Below, one piece after another: positions 57,192 to 64,000 of a stretch of 64,000 nt of DNA; position 1 is the first letter of the stretch, and the number at the start of each line of letters is the position of its first letter. Source of the DNA: Symsagittifera roscoffensis (Eukaryota > Xenacoelomorpha > Acoela > Convolutidae); NCBI RefSeq assembly GCF_963678635.1, contig NC_087063.1, positions 46,912,101 to 46,976,100 of the forward strand. Direction: 5' to 3'. Under the pieces are notes generated by a model. It was not told the DNA's origin. It worked only from the letters and a program-made list of their open reading frames with translations, and did no database searches. Both the position numbers and the translations under genes were made by a program.

Positions 57192-59694
57192 CTAGATGGT
57201 CGCGTGTAGCACAAAAAGAAATTAGGAAGGGGTAGGGGCCCCTTCCGGTCAAAAAGCAAAAAATTTTTTACGTTGTTACTAATGCCCAGAAACTATCGAC
57301 TTCTGCAAAACCGCACGTCAGAATTTCCTAATTTTTTGCATGCGGGTCTGAATTTAGAAAATAATGGCAGTTTGTTAATGCCACTTTTGGATGGTTTCAT
57401 TTTGAAGACCCTTTTTCCCACTTTTTCCACTTTTTTGAGTTAACTAAAAAGGTGTTTTTTCGACTTTTCTCAAAATGGGTAAATTTTGCTGCTATGATTA
57501 TGAAAACCATTCTGAACAGGTTCCCAACGTGTTACCTAATGGATAAGTTTAAATGGAACAATTTTTTTTGACTTTTTGAAAAAATTTGTTTTTTCCCGTT
57601 TGTGACTCAACATTTAATTTCAAAAAAATGAAAATTTTCAAAAATGGGAAAAAATGGTTTCTGATGGTACATTCGAACTTGCCATAGCCAATTTAGTGCG
57701 TTTTGATCATTAATTTGTCAAAATTGATTAAAAATTGTAGTTTTTACGACTTTTAGTTTTGACTTTATTTATAATTATAGTAATAAAAATAGTACTACCA
57801 AAATTCCCGAGAAACTAATCTGTTCTCAAAAACTTCACGTAGGATTTTCGTAAATTTTTGCATGCGGGTCTGAATTCACAAAAAAATAGCAGTTAGTTAA
57901 TGCCACTTTTGGATGGTTTCGTTTTGAAGACCCCTTTCTCCACTTTTTCCACTTTTTTGAGTTAACTAAAAAGGTGTTTTTTCTACTTTTCTCAAAATGG
58001 GTGACATTTGCTGCTTTGATCATGGAAACCATTCTGAACAGGTTCCTAACGTGTTGCCTGATGAATTAGTTTAAATGGATCAATTTTTTTTGAATTTTTG
58101 AAAAAGTATAATTTTTCCCGTTTGTGACTCAACATTTATTTTTTAAAAAATGAAAATTTTCAGAAATGGGAAAAAATGGTTTCTGATGGTAGAATCGAAC
58201 TTGCTATAGCCAATTTAGTGGGTTTTAATCATTTATTTGTCAAAATTGATTAAAAATTGAAGTTTTTACGACTTTTTGATTTGACTTTAATTATAAGTAC
58301 AGTAATGAAATTAGTACTACCAAAATTCCGGAGAAACTAATCTGTTCTCAAAAACTTCACGTAGGATCTTCGTAATTTTTTGTATGCGGGTCTGAATTCA
58401 CAAAAAAATGGCAGTTAGTTAATGCCACTTTTGGATGGTTTCATTTTGAAGACCCCTTTTCCCACTTTTTCTACTTTTTTGAGTTAACCAAAAATGTGTT
58501 TTTTGAATTTTTCTCAAAAGGGGTAATTTTTTCGGCATTGCTCAACAAAACCTTTCTGAATAGGTTTATAGAAAGTGTTTCTATGGATAAGGCAATTTGA
58601 CACCAATTTTTTCAAATTAGGTAAATTTTCGTTTTTTTTCAATTTCATCTCTAACTTTTTTTGGTCGAAAAAAAATTCAATTTTAAAAGTGAACAAAAGT
58701 GGTTTTTGATGGATGTTTTGAGCTTGCCATAGGCACTATAGAGTGGTTTGATCATTTTTCTAGTCAATTTTGAACAAAAATTGCGAGTGTTTTATTCTTG
58801 TTTGCTCAATTTCAATTATTAATTGACGTGATCCTATTTAAAAGCCAAACAAAAAAACATTAAATTTAAAAAACCAGATTCAGTTGTCCGTTTTTTTAAC
58901 TATGTTTTACATTCACTAGTGTAGCTACAGTGCATTGACTTAGTTACTGCAAAGAAATTCAGGGTTTTCTTTTGTTTCAAATTTGAAAATTTTGTTTGAA
59001 AAACTAAAAAAAATGTAATTTTTATCGAAAAATTTTGTTTGATAATATAACAGGCTCTTCAAGTTAAAAATACAACAGTTTATTGATTGCTGAGCAAAAT
59101 GAAATATGGAAAATTGTAATAAGTGATTAGAATTTCTCATTTCATGATTGTACGTTTGATGCTTCAATCCCTATAGGATGCGCCCTGGGACCCTTGTGGT
59201 CCCAGGTAGGGGCATCCGGGACCTCGAATAAAGAGCAGAGAAATAGAGAGCAGCCGATATGTTGTGCTGTTATGTTTCAGCTTATACAGTTTTTGCGGAA
59301 AACTTGCACCCTAGGAGAGCGTTTTCTTTTCCTTCAGGAGACATTGAATCTCAAATTTAATAGAAAGGTATTTTAGTTTTCCTGCTTCTTAGCATTGTGG
59401 ATACTGGGATACATTTATGGAACCAACACGATACTCTATTTGCTTCGATGACATATGTGATGAAGGCCCATGATTATTTTCAGGATATAATTTTGAAAAT
59501 GTATTAGAAAAAAAGATCCGAAAAAGTCTCTATCAAACAGTCGTGTCTGTCAATCTTTTATTTCTTAGGCAATACCATTAATCGATTCCAGCTACGGAAT
59601 TAATCAAATTTAAAAAGACGACGTGGAAGCGGCCTGACTGATCAGGTGGGTGGGTAAAGGCTTAGGTCGGGTGGGTGGGGCGAAACAATTTCCT
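57192..59694. repeat. Satellite unit E (2503 bp) with three internal subrepeats
   Basis: Starts CTAGATGGTCGCG. 5' stem-loop GGAAGGGG/CCCCTTCC (57225-57246, loop with TAGGGG). Internally a block of about 520 bp (TTTTTTGCATGCGGGTCTGAATT, GCCACTTTTGGATGG, TTTTTTGAGTTAACTAAAAA) occurs three times, near 57335, 57855 and 58375. Near the 3' end a different hairpin, CCTGGGACC/GGTCCCAGG (59184-59206), stands where other units carry the GNA stem-loop. Confidence 0.7.
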
Positions 59695-61324
59695 CTAGGT
59701 GGCCGTCCGCTTTCCGGCGTCTCAGAGCAAGGAGGACAGGGGAAGGGGCCCCGTCCGGTCTCTGAACCTCACCCCAGATACATAGTATTACGGACTTGAA
59801 AAAATAATCTACTTTCTCGAAAACTGTCCGTCAGATTTTTTTTATTTTTTGCATGCGGCCCTAACTCGAAATTCTAAGGATACGATTCTTTTTCTTTTTT
59901 CCGAAAAAATGTTATGTGTTGACTTCCAGGGGGAAATGGGGGGCAAACATGGGAAAAATCACGTTTTTTTTCTAAAAACGACTAGTTAGCTTTGTTTTGT
60001 GCAAGAAATTGAGGTAAACTGTGGTCAAGCGAATGAATGGGCACTGTTTGAGTGTCTGAATGGCGTTATGAAAGGAATTTTGTGAAAAACAAATTTTTGA
60101 GATTTTTGACATTTTTTAGAATTTTTTTTTGTCAAATTTCAGATAAGTCTATGTTCCAGTCGTTTTTCGACAATTTTACTGATGACAAAAAATGGTTGTC
60201 GTGGCCGAATTAGTTCATAGGAGTGATGAAAGAGAAAAATTGATTTTTATTTTTTTGAGAATTTCCCCGCCAAAAACTGATTTTTTCACTATTTTTTCTA
60301 TTTTTTCAAAAAAGTCCTTGTCCTTGTTTATTTTTTTATTATAACCAATTTGCTATTTTATATACCACATTGAGCCATACTTATGGCCTCAGAACAAATT
60401 TTTCGCTACTCCATCATAAAAGGCACTTTTCGAACGCCATAAGTGAAAAAAAAATCGTTTTTTCAAATTTTTCAAGTTTTTTTCAAAAATTAACCAAAAA
60501 TTATATATTAACTGGATAATTTTATCAAATACCTGAAAAACCCTTGACTTGTCTGTTCTGATGCAAAAAAAAATTGTCTATTTTATCTGAGTAGTTCAGG
60601 AGTTATGGATTTTTGATTTTAATCAAAATTCGTGTATGTCGAACAAACACCAAACTTAGTCGACTTTTGTTTGTTGTTTTGATATCGAAACAGGCTTACA
60701 CTGTTGAAACGAGTCATATTGGGCTCATCAGGTATCCTTTCCTTAATATGAAGCTTTTTATGATATATTGGAGGAGACTTTTTTGATTTTTTGCAAATTT
60801 TTTTGATAATTTTTTTTAGTTTTTCTCTTGAGTGTTTTTTTTAAATTAGTACACCTTTAAGATCGTTGTTCTGTGTTTCAACAGTTAATAAACGCAACAG
60901 CATAAAGTGGGATCTATTATAATAACCTAGGAATTTGATTTCTCTCTGTTTGCTTTTGTGATCTCAAGTAAAAAAATTGGACTGTTTACGAAAACTTGTT
61001 TTCGTTGAAACAGTCCATTTCGTGAATCTAAATAAATTTGATAATTGACTGATCAAGTCACCTAGTGACTTGTAAACACAATCAAGCCACACAACAGTTT
61101 TAGGTTTGTCTGACAGTGTAATTAAGAATTTTTTAATTGGACCAATTATAAAAAAGACAAGTCATGAAACTTACAAAAGTGGGTAGATTTACTTTTCGAG
61201 CAAAAAGAGAGCACCCGCAGGGTGCTCTTTTTTGAGAGTGCCACATGCCTCAAACTGATAGCACCCAGTCCGCGCAGCAAAAACTTACCCAAAAACACCA
61301 ACGCACCGCAGGTAAAGGATTGAC
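59695..61324. repeat. Satellite unit F (1630 bp, related to A)
   Basis: Starts CTAGGTGGCCGTCCGC. 5' stem-loop GGAC-A-GGGG/CCCCGTCC (59734-59756). The body is alignable with type A in the middle (GACAAAAAATGGTTGTCGTGG, CCATCATAAAAGGCAC). Dyad 60979-61016, 3' stem-loop GAGCACCC-GCA-GGGTGCTC 61209-61227. The box after it differs (GAGAGTGCCACATGCC). Confidence 0.8.
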
Positions 61325-62946
61325 CTAGGTGGTCGTCGCGGTCCGGCTTTGTGAATCCTTTAGGCAAGGGTAGGGTTTCCTTGCCGGTCAACTAGAAAAA
61401 ATACCTAATTAGGAAAATAAAAAAATTATTCAAGTTCTCGAAAACGGCAGTATAGAATTTCTTCAAACTTTGCATGTAGGTAGAGGACAAAATTCTAAGA
61501 TATAACTTGGGAAGGCGTTTTTCCGAAATAATGTTATGAGTTGCACTTTTTGGGGAAAAAGTGGCGTTTTTTTTGGTCAAAATCACGATTTTTTTCAAAA
61601 ATGCCCCAATAAATCAATTTTGATTGAGAAAATGCGAAAAAGTGATGTTTTTTTTGGACACTAGCACAGTTAAGGGAATCGAATGGTGTATTGTTTGCCA
61701 AAATTTTTTCTGCAATTTTTTCGAGATTTTTGATGTTTTTTTGCGGTTTTTTTGAAGTTTTTTGTCAAATTTCAAAAAAGTCAATGTTCCGGTCGTTTTT
61801 CGACATTTTTACTGATCACAAAAAATGATTGTCGTGGCCGAATTAATTTATTGGAGTAAAGAGAGAGAAAACTTGATTTTTGATTTTTTGAGAATTTTCC
61901 CGCCAAAAACTGATTTTTTTACGTTTTTTTCTTTTTTTTTCAAAAAATCACTGTTCTTGTAAACTTTTTTATTATAAACATTTTGCCAGTTTGTATACCC
62001 TAGTGAGCCAAACTTATGACCTAGAAACAAATTTTTTGCTGGTCCATCATAGAAGGCACTTTTTGATCGCCAAATCTGAAAAAAAAAATTTTTTTGTCTA
62101 ATTTTTTAATTTTTTTTCAAAAATTAGCCAAAAAATCATTATTTAACTGGAGACAATTTTTATATACCTCAAAAACCCTTGACAAGTTAGTTTTGATGCA
62201 AAAATTTTCATCAATTTGTTCAAGAGGTTTAGAAGTAATGAAATTTTGATTGTGGTAAAAAAAAGCGTGTTTGTAAAACAAACGTAAAAGTTAATCGATC
62301 ATTGTGAGTTGCGAAGTCAAAACGTGCCTAAACTGTAGTAACGCGTCAAAACGGGCCTCTCAGGTATCATCTTTTTCAAACTGAGGTTTTTGTGATATTT
62401 AAAAAAAGAAATAAGTGATTTTTTTTGCATATTTTTTTGATAAACTTAAATTTCTTTCTCGATTATTTGTTTTGTTTTTATTTTAATAATATTGTTTTTA
62501 ACATAGTTGTTATGTGTTTGAACAGTCAATAAACACAAAGACATGGGCTGGGCTCTGTAAGTTTAACCAACGCATTAGATTTCTCTTTGTTTGTATTTGG
62601 GATCATAATTTAAAATTTGGACTGTTTCCGAAAACTTGTTTTCGTTGAAACAGTCCATTTCGTAAATCAAAACGTATTTGGTAGTTAATTGATCGAACCA
62701 CAGAATGACTTATAAAAATGCCCTTCCAGGAATATAATTTGAGGTATCATGGGAGTTTAACTGAGAACAACTAGAAAAAAAGTTAAATTTCGGACGAAAT
62801 ATGTAAGATTTAAATCGACTTACAGTTCTCGAGCAAAAAGAGCACCCGCAGGGTGCTCTTTCCGCGAGTGCGTTGAGCGCTGTTCGTATTCTTCCCCACG
62901 CGATGCAAATAACTAAGTTCGAGAATAGACCACACAACCCTGCCCC
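61325..62946. repeat. Satellite unit A5 (1622 bp)
   Basis: Carries the A3/A4 diagnostic variants (AAAGTGGCG, GACCTAGAAACAAA, GAACCACAGAATGAC) and no difference from them was noticed, although it lies 12-16 kb away with other subfamilies between. 5' stem-loop 61363-61385, dyad 62619-62656, 3' stem-loop 62840-62858. Confidence 0.9.
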
Positions 62947-64000
62947 CTAGGTGGTCGTCGCGGTCCGGCTTTGTGAATCCTTTAGGCAAGGGTAGGGTTT
63001 CCTTGCCGGTCAACTAGAAAAAATACCTAATTAGGAAAATAAAAAAATTATTCAAGTTCTCGAAAACGGCAGTATAGAATTTCTTCAAACTTTGCATGTA
63101 GGTAGAGGACAAAATTCTAAGATATAACTTGGGAAGGCGTTTTTCCGAAATAAGGTTATGAGTTGCACTTTTTGGGGAAAAAGGGGCGTTTTTTTTGGTC
63201 GAAATCACGATTTTTTTCAAAAATGCCCCAATAACTAAATTTTGGTTGAGAAAATGCGAAAAAGTGATGTTTTTTTTGGACAGTAGCACAGTTGAGGGAG
63301 TCGAAAGGTGTATTTTTTGGCAAAATTTTTTCTGCAATTTTTTCGAGATTTTTGATGTTTTTTGGCGAACTTTTTTGTCAAATTTCGGAAAAGTCTATCT
63401 TCCGGTCGTTTCTCGACATTTTTACTGATGACAAAAAATGATTGTCGTGGCCGAATTAGTTTATTGGAGTAAGGAGATCGAAAACTTGGTTTTTAATTTT
63501 TTGAGAATTTTCCCGCCAAAAACTGATTTTTTCACGTTTTTTTCTAATTTTTTCAAAAAATCAGAGTTCTTCTTAACTTTTTTATTATAAACATTTAGCT
63601 ATTTTATATACCCCAATGAGCCATACTTATAGCCTCAGAACAATTTTTTTGCTGATCCATCATAGAAGGCACTTTTTGGTCGCCAAATCTGAAAAAATAT
63701 TATTTTTTCAACTTTTTTAAGTTTTTTCAAAAATTAGCCAAAAAATTATTATTTAACTGGATGCATTTAATATGTATCTCAAAAACCCTTGACAAGTTAG
63801 TTCTTATGCAAAAAAAATCATCTATTCTTCTCAAGTCGTTCAAGAGTAATGAAAGTTTGATTGTGGTAAAAAAATCGTGTTTGTAAAACAAACATCAAAG
63901 TTAATCGATCATTGTGGGCTGCGAACTCAAAACGTGCCTAAACTGTAGTAACGCGTCAAAACGGGCCTCTCAAGTATCAGATTTTTGAAACTGAGGTTTT
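62947..64000. repeat. Satellite unit A6, partial (window end), diverged type A
   Basis: Starts at CTAGGTGGTCGTCGCGG; 5' stem-loop 62985-63007. Nearly identical to A for the first 150 bp and then clearly more diverged, intermediate between A and F. The array evidently continues past the window. Confidence 0.9.

Noticed and set aside
41875-63337. Repeated minus-strand open frames in satellite units (for example 41775-42002, 43399-43626, 48861-49088)
   Set aside because: They recur because the units are near-identical copies and run through the hairpins; diverged subfamilies do not preserve the frames, so they are not genes.
40388-64000. Satellite units as Helitrons (hairpin near a CTAG end)
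   Set aside because: The 3' hairpin lies about 100 bp from the CTAG rather than 10-15 bp, units are head to tail, and no 5' TC end or Rep/helicase sequence is present.
40388-64000. CRISPR-like array
   Set aside because: Repeat periods are about 1.6 kb without short regular spacers, and the window is eukaryotic.

Overview
The window is AT-rich eukaryotic nuclear DNA, almost certainly from an invertebrate animal. The evidence is a split gene with GT-AG introns, poly-pyrimidine TTTTCAG-type acceptors, very short introns (about 46-63 bp) beside giant ones, a decayed Polinton/Maverick element and long satellite arrays. I cannot name the species. Only two cellular protein-coding loci are supportable; most of the 64 kb is repeat-built non-coding DNA.

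Region 1 (1-31.8 kb) is the 3' half of the gene for translation initiation factor eIF3 subunit M, on the + strand. One internal exon (9519-9877) and the terminal exon (31462-31745) join in frame and match the C-terminal PCI-domain half of animal eIF3m. The 5' exons lie outside the window. The two exons are separated by a 21.6-kb intron, and at least 9.5 kb of the preceding intron is present. A tandem duplication (3.5-6.9 kb and 6.9-11.3 kb) carried the internal exon with it; the upstream copy now keeps only about 31 bp of that exon plus its 5' splice site. The large intron is built from diverged and near-identical repeat units of about 0.7-1.7 kb. Many contain a recurring segment of about 115 bp bounded by a 3'-splice-like and a 5'-splice-like site, and a small GCGAAGC mini-hairpin box. 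Large inverted repeats (355-358-bp arms twice; 286-bp arms once), a nested element with terminal inverted repeats, and a minus-strand island of broken coding sequence also lie in this intron.

Region 2 (31.8-40.4 kb) holds a 418-bp MITE with a 10-bp target duplication, an unrecognised gene (ATG at 33638, probably several exons to 34901), a 145-bp tandem duplication, a poly-G tract with a minisatellite, and a minus-strand Polinton/Maverick fragment. In that fragment the adenain-like cysteine protease frame is still open, while the adjoining capsid-type gene is broken by stops and frameshifts. GATA and GA microsatellites follow.

Region 3 (40.4-64 kb) is a mosaic head-to-tail array of at least 12 units from about six related but strongly diverged subfamilies, most about 1.6 kb. 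Each unit starts at a CTAGGTGG-like box. Despite heavy divergence, most units keep three inverted-repeat structures: a 5' stem-loop whose stem changes on both sides between subfamilies while its G-rich loop is kept, a 38-bp dyad, and a 3' stem-loop with a G-N-A triloop. The paired changes suggest the structure itself is or was maintained. This is my best candidate for an undescribed system: a structured non-coding element family or a hairpin-dependent amplifying DNA element. No encoded protein is apparent in it.
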